The notes: a model not told the origin generated them from the sequence alone. Shown: positions 55,493 to 64,000, numbered from the stretch's first letter. The stretch is DNA of 64,000 nucleotides from Vitreoscilla filiformis (GCF_002222655.1 NZ_CP022423.1:992001-1056000), one strand, 5' to 3'. Numbers and translations: made by a program.

Positions 55493-55565
55493 ACCCTGGC
55501 CCGCTGAGGGCCAGTTCAGCCTACAAAGTGGGCCCGTTTTGCTGTATTGCGTGCCGTTCGGCCCA

Positions 55566-56009
55566 TCAATACGTCTTGTACGGCAAAAACTTCCCACTCA
55601 TCGTGATGCTCACCCGGTCGCCCTTCGGATCGGGTTCGCGCTGCAAGTCCATTTTGAAATCGATGGCGCTCATGATGCCGTCCCCGAATTCTTCGTGGAT
55701 CAGCTCCTTGAACGTGCTGCCGTACACGTTCACCAGCTCGTAAAAACGGTAAATCAGCGGGTCGGTTGGCACTGCCGTGGGCAGGCTGCCCTTGTAGGGT
55801 ACCACTTGCAGCCACTTCTGATCCTCCGCGCTCAGCCCGAAAATCTCACCGACGATGGCGGCTTGCTCCGCCGTCAAGGTCATCTGCCCGAGGCACGCGG
55901 CGGTGACCCACTCCTTGCTCAAGCCCACCCGGTCGGCCACATCGGCCCACTTCAGGCCCTGAAGCACCTTGGCGGTGATGATTTTTTCCGTGACGTCGAT
56001 GCGGCTCAT
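55566..56009 (-). CDS. cynS: Cyanate hydratase (cyanase)
   Basis: The 147-residue enzyme breaks down cyanate with bicarbonate to ammonia and CO2. It has the N-terminal helical domain (KWADVADRVGLSKEWVTAAC) and the catalytic residues R88, E91 (PLIYRFYELV) and S114 (GIMSAIDF) in the C-terminal domain. It is slightly shorter than the E. coli enzyme. No cynT or transporter is adjacent. A nearby cause for cyanate stress is not visible. Confidence 0.95.
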   Translation of the reverse strand: MSRIDVTEKIITAKVLQGLKWADVADRVGLSKEWVTAACLGQMTLTAEQAAIVGEIFGLSAEDQKWLQVVPYKGSLPTAVPTDPLIYRFYELVNVYGSTFKELIHEEFGDGIMSAIDFKMDLQREPDPKGDRVSITMSGKFLPYKTY

Positions 56010-56118
56010 GCGATGCGCTCCTCATGGTGATCTTGTCGCCCAGTTAGTGGTCAAACGCACTATGACAGGGCGCGATTCGCAGAATAAGCAAGCTTTGTGC
56101 TAAGCGTCACAGGGCGCG

Positions 56119-56775
56119 TCAGCGCAGGATGTGCATGGACGCTAAGGCTTGCCGCAGTTCTGAGTCCAGAGCCGAGAAAGCACTCACCTGGCGCAGAAGA
56201 TCAAGGGACACTTCCTCGCCAAGCTGTGTCAGCCGGCTTGCGACCCCCGCTCGTGCATGCCGCCCGCTGGGGCGGGTTGCCTTGAAGGCTGCTTCCAAAA
56301 CCTGTTTTGGATCCGAGATGCTTTCGACCTGCTTGGGTGTCGCGGGTAAACCCAGTGCTTGGTTGTCCAACCGGGTTCCGAAAACACGCCGTAGTGCATC
56401 GCCATCTGCGAGTGCCCAAGCTTCGCAGTTACGGACGGGGACAACACCCACCCCCAGCCCCTTCAAACCGAAACGCTGTTTCAGCAGCGCCAGGGCTGGA
56501 TCGACGCGCTCCGATCGAGCGCGATTGGCATCCGCATCTGCATCGGCATGCACAAACAAAATTTGCCAAGCGCCTCGGGCTGCCGTGGCGGCTTGCAAGA
56601 TGCGGTCGTGTCGGGTGCCGCTGCTGGGCGAGCCGGGGTCGGCCAACGCCAAAACCTGCTCGGCCATTTCGACGTCACCCGCGCACACGTCCTGTGTCAG
56701 TCGAAGCAGCAAACCGGAAAGAAATCGATCGTCTGTGCGCCCTTCGGAATAAAGCGCGAGGTTGAGGTAACGCAT
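56119..56775 (-). CDS. DUF4276-like TOPRIM-type protein, partner of AAA ATPase
   Basis: The 218-residue protein (ATG 56775) starts with a TOPRIM-like motif LYSEGRTDDRFLSGLL with E11, followed by a second acidic motif HADADADAN with D78 and D80. E plus DxD is the metal site of TOPRIM nucleases. PVRNCEAWALADGDALR follows, as in DUF4276 proteins. It begins two bases after the stop of the AAA ATPase gene, so the two form an operon. ATPase/TOPRIM pairs of this sort (OLD-like, PARIS-like) are phage-defence systems; a defence role is likely but unproven. Confidence 0.75.
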   Translation of the reverse strand: MRYLNLALYSEGRTDDRFLSGLLLRLTQDVCAGDVEMAEQVLALADPGSPSSGTRHDRILQAATAARGAWQILFVHADADADANRARSERVDPALALLKQRFGLKGLGVGVVPVRNCEAWALADGDALRRVFGTRLDNQALGLPATPKQVESISDPKQVLEAAFKATRPSGRHARAGVASRLTQLGEEVSLDLLRQVSAFSALDSELRQALASMHILR

Positions 56776-56777
56776 GT

Positions 56778-58187
56778 TCAACCCTCGGCACGGATGCTGT
56801 TTAGCATGCTTTCCACTTCGAAGCTGGAAACGACAGGGATGTCCTCTGTGCCGGCCTCGGTTTTGAGCTTGTCGGAAAGATCGCCCTGACGAGTCACTGG
56901 ACGCAGCCGGGTTTTCCGGCGAACCTCGCGGGTTTGTGCATCGACCACTTGGGCGGTATCGGCAAACAGTACGGGAACTTGTGTTGTCTGATGTTTACCG
57001 TTTAAAAAGGACGAGAGTACAACAGGAGAGTGACTGTTGAGCAGCAATTGGTTGAGGTGAGCCGAAACGGGGGGGAGTGTGTCCAATGTGCTGACCATGT
57101 CACATAGGCGCTCCATCAGGCGTTTCAGTCGCGCGGGATGCACGCCGTTTTCGGGCTCCTCGAAACACACCATGCCACGATGGCGTGGGTCGTGTAGCAG
57201 CGTCAGCAGTGCCAGCACACGCAATGTGCCATCGGAAATGACACGAGAGGAAAAAGGGAGGCCATCCCGCATCGTCAGATGGATACGGTACTCGCGGGTG
57301 CCTGGATCCAATCCAGCATCCAACGAGCGAACACCTGGAATCAGGTTGTTGAGCGCCAGGGCGATGTCGTGCAGAACCCCTTGGGGTTGATCTTCAGTGG
57401 CAGTTTCCGCTTTGAGCCGCGCTAGTACAGCGGCCAGATTGCTGCCGTCGGCTGTGAGTAGATCAGGGGAGGTAGCAGGGGAGGGGCGTCGCAGCAAGGC
57501 TGGATCCAGTTGTAACAGCCGCCAATGGTGCATTTCGTCACGCATGGCGAACAGGTGCGGGAAATCCGTGTTGGTGATGCTGTACAGAACGGTGGCTTCG
57601 GCCGCCGTCGCGGGGCGTTCCTGTGTCCGGCCGCTGTGGCCATCCTGGTGTAGACGGAAAACGCGCTTGCCATCGACCTCGCTGGTTGAGAGTAAATCCG
57701 CGTTGCGGCTGGCGCTGTACTTGAGGTGTTGCTTTCCGAAATCCTTGCTGACACTGAAGCGCTTGGCCCAGGTATCGGCCTTGCTCGCAATGCGGCGCAG
57801 AGACTCGTGAGACACCATCACTTTCTCGACACCCGGTCGCACTTCTCGGCGTTCCAACTCCAGTTCGTAGCGCAGTCTCGTGTGGCTGATCGAAACTTCT
57901 TTCCCCCAAGGGTCGCGCACTTTGGGGTCGATCAGCACTTCAACCGCGAAGCGGATGTGTTGGCTGAGGCCTGACTGTGTGCGGCGAAATAACTCTGCGG
58001 GTTCGCCGCGCATGTTCTTGAGCGCTTGGCTGACATCCTGCGTGGCGAGGTTGGACAGCAACTGAACGGCATCAAACAGATTGCTTTTGCCAGCAGCGTT
58101 GACGCCAAGGATCACGACAAAAGGTTCTAAGTCAATGGCGAATTTTTCGAAGGTCTTGAAGCCGTCGATCTCGATACGCGTCAGCAT
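56778..58187 (-). CDS. AAA15/OLD-like ATPase
   Basis: The 469-residue ATPase has an SMC/RecF-type head: TRIEIDGFKTFEKFAIDLEP, Walker A G28-VNAAGKS-35, signature-like SDGTLRVLALL, Walker B MVCFEEPENGVHP and the H-loop LLLNSHSPVVLSS. The insertion between the halves lacks a long coiled coil. It is co-encoded with a small TOPRIM protein, which replaces the C-terminal nuclease of OLD-family proteins. The ATG at 58187 is the family start; the longer frame begins at a TTG. It is divergent from rlmI. Confidence 0.85.
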   Translation of the reverse strand: MLTRIEIDGFKTFEKFAIDLEPFVVILGVNAAGKSNLFDAVQLLSNLATQDVSQALKNMRGEPAELFRRTQSGLSQHIRFAVEVLIDPKVRDPWGKEVSISHTRLRYELELERREVRPGVEKVMVSHESLRRIASKADTWAKRFSVSKDFGKQHLKYSASRNADLLSTSEVDGKRVFRLHQDGHSGRTQERPATAAEATVLYSITNTDFPHLFAMRDEMHHWRLLQLDPALLRRPSPATSPDLLTADGSNLAAVLARLKAETATEDQPQGVLHDIALALNNLIPGVRSLDAGLDPGTREYRIHLTMRDGLPFSSRVISDGTLRVLALLTLLHDPRHRGMVCFEEPENGVHPARLKRLMERLCDMVSTLDTLPPVSAHLNQLLLNSHSPVVLSSFLNGKHQTTQVPVLFADTAQVVDAQTREVRRKTRLRPVTRQGDLSDKLKTEAGTEDIPVVSSFEVESMLNSIRAEG

Positions 58188-58261
58188 GTGTACATGTCCG
58201 GTGAAGAGAGAGGGATTGTGCGGTGAGACGTGCAATGCGCCAGCCCGGCGACAATGCCCCC

Positions 58262-59443
58262 ATGAAAATCATCCGCCTGCGTGAAGGAAAAGAGCGTTCG
58301 CTGCTGCGTCGTCACCCCTGGGTGTTCGCTGGCAGTGTGGAAAAAGGCAAGGCCGACCCCGGCGAAACCGTGCGGGTCGAAGGCCACAGCGGCCAGTTCT
58401 TGGCGTGGGCCTCGTTCAGCCCCAGTTCCATGATCCGCGTGCGCGCCTGGAGTTTTGACGAAGCCGAGCGCGTCGACGCCGACTTCTTCCGCCGCCGCGT
58501 CGCCGCTGCCGTGGCCATGCGCCAGCGCCTGGGCATCGCCAGCAACGGCGTGCGCCTGGTCCACGGTGAAGCCGACGGCCTGCCCGGCTTGATCGTGGAT
58601 CGTTACGAGGACATCCTCTCGGTGCAATTTCTCAGCGCCGGCACCGAGCGCTGGAAAGCCACCATCGCCGATGCCCTGCTGGCCGAAACCGGCTGCACGC
58701 GCCTGTATGAGCGCAGCGATTCCGGCGTGCGCCAAATGGAGGGCCTGGAGCCCGCCAAAGGCTGGCTGCGCGGCGAGGGCAGCACCACGGTGACCCTGCG
58801 TGAACACGACATCCGCCTGACCGTGGACGTGGAAGAAGGTCACAAAACCGGTTACTACTTGGATCAGCGGGAAAACCGCGCCCTGTTTGCCAAGCTGGTG
58901 CGCCAGTTCGGCTGCCAAAGCGTGCTCAACTGCTACAGCTACACCGGCGGTTTCAGCGTCGCGGCGCTGGCGGGGGGCGCCACCGAAGTGGTGAGTGTGG
59001 ATTCCTCCGGCCCGGCGCTGGCCCGGGCCACCGCCCACGTCGAGCTGAACGGCTTCAACCCGGCGCACCACACCGCGCTGGACGCGGACGTGAACGGCAC
59101 CCTGCGCCAGATGTTGAAGGATGGCCGCCGGTTCGATGCCATCGTGCTCGACCCGCCCAAGTTCGCCCCGAGCGCCGCTCACGCCGACCGCGCCAGCCGC
59201 GCCTACAAAGACATCAACCGCCTGGGCCTGAAACTGCTCAACCCCGGTGGCTTGCTGCTGACCTTCAGTTGTTCTGGCGGCATCGGGGCCGAGTTGTTCC
59301 ACAAAATCGTGGCCGGTGCGGGCTTGGATGCCCAAGTCGATGGCTACCTGATGCAACGCCTGGAAGCTGCCCCCGATCACCCGACGACGCTGTGTTTCCC
59401 CGAAGGTGAGTACCTCAAGGGTTTGGTGATTTTGCGGCGCTGA
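58262..59443 (+). CDS. rlmI: 23S rRNA m5C methyltransferase RlmI
   Basis: The 393-residue protein has an N-terminal PUA-like domain (SLLRRHPWVFAGSVEKG) and a class I methyltransferase domain with EEGHKTGYYLDQRENR, VLNCYSYTGGFSVAAL, LDPPKFAPS and TFSCSGGI (catalytic Cys). These match the RlmI type that methylates C1962 of 23S rRNA. The ATG at 58262 is the family start. It is followed by a glycosyltransferase after four bases. Confidence 0.93.
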   Translation: MKIIRLREGKERSLLRRHPWVFAGSVEKGKADPGETVRVEGHSGQFLAWASFSPSSMIRVRAWSFDEAERVDADFFRRRVAAAVAMRQRLGIASNGVRLVHGEADGLPGLIVDRYEDILSVQFLSAGTERWKATIADALLAETGCTRLYERSDSGVRQMEGLEPAKGWLRGEGSTTVTLREHDIRLTVDVEEGHKTGYYLDQRENRALFAKLVRQFGCQSVLNCYSYTGGFSVAALAGGATEVVSVDSSGPALARATAHVELNGFNPAHHTALDADVNGTLRQMLKDGRRFDAIVLDPPKFAPSAAHADRASRAYKDINRLGLKLLNPGGLLLTFSCSGGIGAELFHKIVAGAGLDAQVDGYLMQRLEAAPDHPTTLCFPEGEYLKGLVILRR

Positions 59444-59447
59444 GGCG

Positions 59448-60710
59448 GTGAGCGCAGCGCCCATCTACATCCTCACCTTCGGTTCGCTCGGCGACGTGCT
59501 GCCGCTGGCGACGCTGGGCGGCGAGCTGGCGCGGCGCGGCCACGCGGTGACGCTGTGGTGTGGCCGCTTGCATCTGCCGATGGTCGAGCGCCTGGGCGTG
59601 CGCGCCCTGCCGCTGGACACCGATGCGCTGCCGCCCATGCGCGTCCAAGCTTCGCCGGTGTTCAAGACGCCGCAGATGTGGCGCCGCGTCGAACAAGGTT
59701 TGCAAGCGGGTTATGCGGCGGTGGCAGCGGCGCTGGCTGCGCTGCCGGTGGGGTCGCCTCAGCCGATCGTGGTGGCGTCGACGTTTGCGCTGGCGGGTCG
59801 TTTGGCGCAGGAAAAACTCGGGTTGAAATTGGCGACGGTGCATCTGTCGCCGATGTGCATGGTGTCGTTTTTGGACATGCCGCCCGTGGGCGATCTGGTG
59901 ATGCCCACCTGGATGCCACGCGCCCTGCGGCCCGGGCTGGGGCGCGGGATGGAGCGGCTGTTGTTCGACCCGGTCACGGCACGCGGGCTCAATGCGCTGC
60001 GGGCCGAGTTGGGTTTGGCCCCGGTGCGCCATGTGTTGAGTCGCTGGATGCATTCCCCCGATTTGGTGTTGGGGTTGTTCCCGGCGTGGTTTGGCGACCC
60101 GCAACCCGATTGGCCGACCGCCACCCAGGTGCTGGATTTTCCCTTGGCCGATGCCGCCGAAGACGCGGTGCTGGCCGAAGCCGATCCGGGTTTGGAAGCG
60201 TTTTTGCAGGCGGGCGCGCCGCCGGTGGTGTTTTACCCCGGTTCAGCCAAGCGGGACACAGCGGCGTTTTTCGAGGAAGCCCTGCGCAGTTGCGCGGCAC
60301 TTGGCCGCCGAGCGGTGCTGCTGACGCGCTACCGCGAGCACATCGCCGGTGGGGCCGAACTGCCGGCTTGGGCGCTGCATCGGGCTTACGTACCCCTGAG
60401 CGGTTTGTTGCCGCGCAGCGCAGCCTTGGTGCATTGCGGCGGGGTGGGCACGCTGGCGCAGGCGGTGGCGGCGGGCTGTCCGCAATTGCTGTTGCCCTAC
60501 ACCTTCGATCACTTCGACAACGCCCGCCGTTTGCAGCGGCTGAACGTGGCGCGGGTGCATCGGGGTGGCGGCTGGGGCGCAGCGCTGGCGCAGTTGTTGG
60601 GCGATGCGTCGGTGCGCGTCGCGTGCCAAGCCCGTGCCGCTGGCGTGCCCGAGGGCGCCAGCGTGCGCGCTCGGGCTGCCTCAGCGATTCAGGCGTTGGC
60701 GGCGCGTTGA
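59448..60710 (+). CDS. GT1-like nucleotide-sugar glycosyltransferase
   Basis: The 420-residue protein (GTG start) has the GT-B fold. The N-terminal FGSLGDVLPLATLGGELARRGH is the UGT/macrolide-type acceptor domain. C-terminal motifs ALVHCGGVGTLAQAVAAGCPQ and LLLPYTFDHFDNARRL are the nucleotide-sugar site (HCGGxGT). It likely glycosylates a lipid or small molecule, as GT1 enzymes for sterol-like or carotenoid acceptors do; the acceptor is unknown. It begins four bases after rlmI and is convergent with the DUF3365 gene. Confidence 0.85.
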   Translation: MSAAPIYILTFGSLGDVLPLATLGGELARRGHAVTLWCGRLHLPMVERLGVRALPLDTDALPPMRVQASPVFKTPQMWRRVEQGLQAGYAAVAAALAALPVGSPQPIVVASTFALAGRLAQEKLGLKLATVHLSPMCMVSFLDMPPVGDLVMPTWMPRALRPGLGRGMERLLFDPVTARGLNALRAELGLAPVRHVLSRWMHSPDLVLGLFPAWFGDPQPDWPTATQVLDFPLADAAEDAVLAEADPGLEAFLQAGAPPVVFYPGSAKRDTAAFFEEALRSCAALGRRAVLLTRYREHIAGGAELPAWALHRAYVPLSGLLPRSAALVHCGGVGTLAQAVAAGCPQLLLPYTFDHFDNARRLQRLNVARVHRGGGWGAALAQLLGDASVRVACQARAAGVPEGASVRARAASAIQALAAR

Positions 60711-60729
60711 ACGGGCCGCGCTGTGTGCC

Positions 60730-61329
60730 TCACGGCGTGACCGGGCGGCGCAGCGTCATGGCGCCGCGCAGTTGCCCGACGCTGTAACCCGTCGCCTTGT
60801 CCGCTGGATAGAGCGCTTGCAGGCGCTCTTTCACGGCGGGGCTGAGGTTGGTGGCATCGCCGTGGCAGTGGATGCACACCGCTTGCGTCGGCAAAGCGCG
60901 CATGTAGCGCTGCACGGCTTGGCCGTCTTGGGTGACCACTTCGGCGCGTTCCAGCGTGGCGGGGCTTTCGCCAGCGGCAGCGCGGCGGTCGAAGTCTTCC
61001 AGCGTGGCGCGTTCCCAAGCGTCCGGCACGGCTTTGGGGTTGCGCTCGCGCAGAGACACCCGGCGCACCTGCCAGCCCGTTTGCTCGCTGGCGCTGCGCG
61101 CCATCTGCGGGGCCTTCTCGTTGCATGCACCGATGGCGTGCTCCGGCCCCCCCTTCTCAATTTCACCGACCAGCACCGCCAATAGCTTGGGCGGCAGGGC
61201 AGTGGCAACGGTGCGGGCTTCACTCACCCAAGGAGCGTCGTCCGCCGCCAGGGTGAGGGGGCTCCAAGCCAGCAGCACGCCGCCAGCGCATGCGCCGGCC
61301 ACGGCGCGCAAAGTGTCAAATGCAGTCAT
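60730..61329 (-). CDS. DUF3365 haem-binding periplasmic protein
   Basis: The 199-residue protein has a signal peptide ending near TLAADD and a c-type haem motif CIHCH (152-156). The surrounding fold (QVRRVSLRERNPKAVPDAWE, LPTQAVCIHCHG) is the DUF3365/Tll0287-like domain, a PAS-like haem carrier. It lies 14 bases after soxB on the same strand and may be an electron carrier or sensor for the Sox system. No function is known for the family. Confidence 0.85.
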   Translation of the reverse strand: MTAFDTLRAVAGACAGGVLLAWSPLTLAADDAPWVSEARTVATALPPKLLAVLVGEIEKGGPEHAIGACNEKAPQMARSASEQTGWQVRRVSLRERNPKAVPDAWERATLEDFDRRAAAGESPATLERAEVVTQDGQAVQRYMRALPTQAVCIHCHGDATNLSPAVKERLQALYPADKATGYSVGQLRGAMTLRRPVTP

Positions 61330-61343
61330 GGCTGAACGATACG

Positions 61344-63080
61344 TCACGCGGCGATCCCCGGGTTGCCGCCCACCCCCACCAGCTTCGGCGTGTTGACGCG
61401 ACGGGCCTTCACGCGCCCGCCCTGGGCTTTGAGCCAGGTTTCCACCACGTCCCACACCGGTTTGACGCCGGGGGCGTTCTTGGCCTCTTCGGCCACCGGC
61501 GCCCAGCCGGCCACCTTGTACTTCTTACCGGCTTCCACGGGCTTGCCGCCCAGGCGCATGTCGCTGATGCGGCTGCCGGCTTTTTCGCCCGGCGTGCAGG
61601 TGTAGGTCAGGCCGCCGACGCGCACCATGTCCCCGCCCTGCTGGTAATACGGATCGGGGTTGAAGAGGTTGTCGCACACGTCTTCGAGCACGGTTTTCAG
61701 GGTCTCGCCCGTCATCTCGCTCAGGGTGGCGTAGGGGTAGGTGATGGCCAGTTGATCCATCATCAGCTCGCGGGTGATGACATCCCCCGGCAGCAGCGTC
61801 GTGCCCCAGCGGAAGCCCGGCGAGAACGCCAGATCGGCGCCTTGCACCTCCATCAGTGCGTCGCAGATCAACTGATCCCACGAGCCGTTGAAGTTGCCCC
61901 GGCGGTACAGCAAACCATCGGTGACGGCCAGCTTCTCGGCCAGCTTGGCTTCGTAGGGCTGGCGCATTTTGGTGATGAGCGCGTCCATCTCGGCGTCGGC
62001 CTTCAACTGGTTGGCGAACACCGGCAGCAGGCGATAGCGGAAGTCCACCACCTTGCCGCCCTTCACATCGAAGTCCATCACGCCCAGGAACTTGCCGTTC
62101 GAGCCGGCGTTGGTCACCAGCGTTTTGCCGCCAGCGTTCTCAACCGGGATCGCCACCGGCACGCCGTCGTGGGTGTGGCCGCCGAAAATGGCGTCGATGC
62201 CGCGCACGCGGCTGGCCATCTTCAAATCCACATCCATGCCGTTGTGGCTGACAACGACGACGACTTGCGCGCCCTTGCCACGCGCCTCGTCCACCATCTT
62301 TTGCATGTTCTCGTCCTGGATGCCGAAGCTCCAGTCCGCCACCATGTAACGCGGGTTGGCGATGGGCGTGTAGGGGAAGGCTTGGCCGATGATGGCGCAG
62401 GGCACGCCGTTGATCTCGCGGATCACATACGGCTTGAACACCTGATCGCCAAAGTCATTCGTCTTGACGTTTTGTGCGACGAAGTCCAGCTTGCCGGCGA
62501 AGTCCTTCTCGACGATCTCCTTCACCCGCTCCATGCCGTAGGTGAACTCCCAGTGGCCGGTCATCACGTCCACGGTGAGCAGCTTGCAGGCGTCCACCAT
62601 GTCTTGCGCGTTCGTCCAGAGGCTGGTGGCGGAGCCTTGCCAGGTGTCGCCGCCGTCCAGCAGCAGGGCGCCGGGGCGGCTGGCTTTCATCATCTTCACC
62701 AGCGTGGCCAGGTGCGCAAAGCCGCCGACCTTGCCGTAGCGCCGGGCGGCCTTTTCAAAATTCAAGTAGGTGAAAGCGTGGGCCAAATCGGTGCCGGGGC
62801 GGGCGCCCATGGTTTTGAGCAGATGATCCCCGACCAAGTGCGGCAGGTTCCCCTTCATGCTGCCGATGCCCATGTTCACGCTGGGTTCGCGGAAGTAGAT
62901 CGGCTTCAACTGCGCGTGGCAGTCCGTCATGTGCAAGAAGCTGACGTTGCCGAACTTGGGCAGGTCGTACAGGCCCTTTTGGGCGGTGGCGGCATCGGCG
63001 TCGGCGTAGCGGCCCAGGCCCATGCCGGCCACCGAGGCCGCGCTCAACACCTGCATGAATTCGCGCTTGCTGATGTTCAT
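61344..63080 (-). CDS. soxB: Thiosulfohydrolase SoxB
   Basis: The 578-residue periplasmic enzyme hydrolyses the sulfonate from SoxY-bound thiosulfate. It has a leader with a twin-residue motif (SKREFMQVL) and the binuclear metal motifs FLHMTDCHAQLKP, DGGDTWQGSA, GHWEFTYG, VVSHNGM and GGHTHDG. A C-terminal 5'-nucleotidase-type domain follows. Manganese ligands all appear present. It follows soxX after 15 bases in the sox operon soxA-soxX-soxB. Confidence 0.97.
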   Translation of the reverse strand: MNISKREFMQVLSAASVAGMGLGRYADADAATAQKGLYDLPKFGNVSFLHMTDCHAQLKPIYFREPSVNMGIGSMKGNLPHLVGDHLLKTMGARPGTDLAHAFTYLNFEKAARRYGKVGGFAHLATLVKMMKASRPGALLLDGGDTWQGSATSLWTNAQDMVDACKLLTVDVMTGHWEFTYGMERVKEIVEKDFAGKLDFVAQNVKTNDFGDQVFKPYVIREINGVPCAIIGQAFPYTPIANPRYMVADWSFGIQDENMQKMVDEARGKGAQVVVVVSHNGMDVDLKMASRVRGIDAIFGGHTHDGVPVAIPVENAGGKTLVTNAGSNGKFLGVMDFDVKGGKVVDFRYRLLPVFANQLKADAEMDALITKMRQPYEAKLAEKLAVTDGLLYRRGNFNGSWDQLICDALMEVQGADLAFSPGFRWGTTLLPGDVITRELMMDQLAITYPYATLSEMTGETLKTVLEDVCDNLFNPDPYYQQGGDMVRVGGLTYTCTPGEKAGSRISDMRLGGKPVEAGKKYKVAGWAPVAEEAKNAPGVKPVWDVVETWLKAQGGRVKARRVNTPKLVGVGGNPGIAA

Positions 63081-63095
63081 TGGAAAACTTTCGGT

Positions 63096-63755
63096 TCAGT
63101 CTGCGTTAACGGGGGATTTCGGGTCGAGCAGCAGGGCCATCACATGCTTGATCTGCTGTTCATCGAGCAGCCCCTTGTGGCCGAAACGTGGCATCAAGGT
63201 GCAGGCGTTGTAGGCGCTGGCGTTCCACAGCTTGCCCCAGGTGTATTCGACGATGGGGCGGGCATTGGGGGCCGCCGGATCGGCCACACCGCGCAACTTG
63301 CCGTAGTGGTACAGGCTCGGGCCGATGGTGCCGAAGGAAATTTCAGCCTTGGTGATTTGGTGGCAGTTGTAGCAATTGGCACCGTTGGCGCTGGTGGCGG
63401 TGCTCTTGTCCGTCCAAGTCAGGCCCCGACCGTTTTGGGCCAGCTTTTCGCCCTCTTTCCAGTCGCCCAGGTAAACACCATCACGAGGGGGCTGGAGGGT
63501 CGCCAGGGCCGCTTCTTCCAAGCGCTTGAGGGTGGTGGCGTCGGGCGCGTGTTCGCTGGAGCAGGCCGCCTGGTTGGCGTCTTGTTGCAGCCGATCCACC
63601 TTGGCGATGCCTTCGTCACGGAACGAACCCGCCATCATGGCTCTGAATTGCGCGTCCAACTCGGCGGAGGTGGGTGGGCTGGCGCAGCCCGCCAGCAAGC
63701 CCAAGCCGCCCACGGCCAGTGCCGCACCCAACCAGGACAAAGCAGTCTTGTTCAT
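63096..63755 (-). CDS. soxX: Sulfur oxidation c-type cytochrome SoxX
   Basis: The 219-residue monohaem cytochrome joins thiosulfate to SoxY with SoxA. It has a lipobox-like LLAGC (Cys24), so it may be membrane-anchored. An N-terminal extension (about 30-95) follows, then the haem motif CYNCH (128-132) and a distal Met in TLMPRFGHKG. It is longer than the short SoxX forms, as is usual in betaproteobacteria. It lies 25 bases after soxA. Confidence 0.95.
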   Translation of the reverse strand: MNKTALSWLGAALAVGGLGLLAGCASPPTSAELDAQFRAMMAGSFRDEGIAKVDRLQQDANQAACSSEHAPDATTLKRLEEAALATLQPPRDGVYLGDWKEGEKLAQNGRGLTWTDKSTATSANGANCYNCHQITKAEISFGTIGPSLYHYGKLRGVADPAAPNARPIVEYTWGKLWNASAYNACTLMPRFGHKGLLDEQQIKHVMALLLDPKSPVNAD

Positions 63756-63780
63756 CGGTGTTCCTTTGCGTGTGACGGGT

Positions 63781-64000
63781 TCAGCGCTTGATGGCCGGCG
63801 CGATGGACAGCGCCCCCTTGGCGTTCACGCCCATGTAGACGCCCAAGGCGATGGTGGCTTCCGAGGCGTAGCCCGGGTAGGGGAAGCGTTGCTGGCGGTA
63901 GCAGTCGTTGAGCCGGTGCTGCATGCTCCACAGCTCGCCCGCAGACACGCGATACGCCGGCCAGGCCGCAAAGCCGACGCCGTCGCCGGGGTTGCTGCGC
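63781..64000 (-). CDS. soxA: Sulfur oxidation c-type cytochrome SoxA, C-terminal part
   Basis: The frame enters from the right edge and gives 72 residues up to the stop at 63781. GFAAWPAYRVSAG, LNDCYRQQRFPYPGY and ATIALGVYMGVNAKG correspond to the C-terminal haem domain of SoxA. The N-terminal part and haem motifs are outside the window. It is the first gene of the visible sox operon. Confidence 0.85.
   Translation of the reverse strand, partial: RSNPGDGVGFAAWPAYRVSAGELWSMQHRLNDCYRQQRFPYPGYASEATIALGVYMGVNAKGALSIAPAIKR

Noticed and set aside
55496..55514. CTGGCCC/GGGCCAG hairpin between the acetyltransferase and cynS considered as a terminator
   Set aside because: A seven-base stem exists but is followed by TTCAGCC rather than a U-tract on the plus strand, and nothing suitable on the minus strand.
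61290..63791. 833-codon open frame on the plus strand opposite soxB and soxX
   Set aside because: It is the antisense shadow of two clear genes with full catalytic motifs; its His/Val/Gly-rich product is typical of GC-rich antisense frames.

Overview
The window is GC-rich chromosomal DNA of a betaproteobacterium, most likely Burkholderiales. The family-level clues agree: a metX-metW pair, a class II hybrid cluster protein with its reductase, a creC/creD pair, kdsD-kdsC-lptC and lptA-lptB-rpoN blocks, and a sox (thiosulfate oxidation) cluster at the right edge. The organism is probably a facultative, sulfur-oxidising heterotroph. No rRNA, tRNA or CRISPR array was seen.

Layout. 1-866: secreted CAP-domain protein, cut by the window edge. 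0.9-5.3 kb: nitrosative-stress block (hcr, hcp, a Dnr/Fnr-type regulator, a TauE/SafE permease) with an Fnr-like box before hcp. 5.3-7.5 kb: metX-metW behind a SAM-II riboswitch and terminator. 7.4-13.1 kb: lipoprotein phosphoesterase, DUF2520 protein, creD, an apparently kinase-dead creC without creB, marC. 13.3-18.4 kb: Gly-rich RNA-binding protein, lptC-kdsC-kdsD, CPA2 antiporter. 18.4-25.9 kb: ssb, then a tight operon of lipid-modification genes (NTF2-like, SDR, DUF3833, MFS, cyclopropane synthase, DUF1365, FAD oxidoreductase). Families of this kind commonly sit next to light-sensing LitR/CarH regulators.

The divergent LitR/CarH gene (26.1-29.1 kb) is present but is split by a complete group II intron encoding a reverse transcriptase/maturase. 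Its HTH half lies 5' and its cobalamin photosensor half lies 3' of the intron. Three TTGTC-N3-GAC operator-like palindromes stand in front of it. An accessory stretch follows (29.1-34.2 kb): a 1458-residue NTPase with a C-terminal PD-(D/E)xK-like nuclease motif, and the broken remains of a DUF1778-GNAT toxin-antitoxin pair.

34.2-48.2 kb is mostly housekeeping on the minus strand: CapA, L-serine dehydratase, a caspase/formylglycine-enzyme fusion, an M16 protease pair, an RNA methyltransferase, rpoN, lptB, lptA, a SPOR protein and argS. 48.3-54.5 kb: PsiF-like protein, a second caspase-like protein, a LysR regulator, and a haloacid dehalogenase translationally overlapped with malate synthase G. 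54.6-58.2 kb: an AT-rich hexapeptide acetyltransferase, cyanase, and an AAA ATPase/TOPRIM pair that resembles two-gene phage-defence modules. 58.2-64.0 kb: rlmI, a glycosyltransferase, a haem-binding DUF3365 protein, soxB, soxX and the 3' end of soxA.

The most unusual items are the intron-split photoreceptor with its operator array, the NTPase-nuclease, the CreC homologue whose phosphoacceptor His is Gln, and the ATPase/TOPRIM pair. All functions are read from sequence motifs. No database search was possible.
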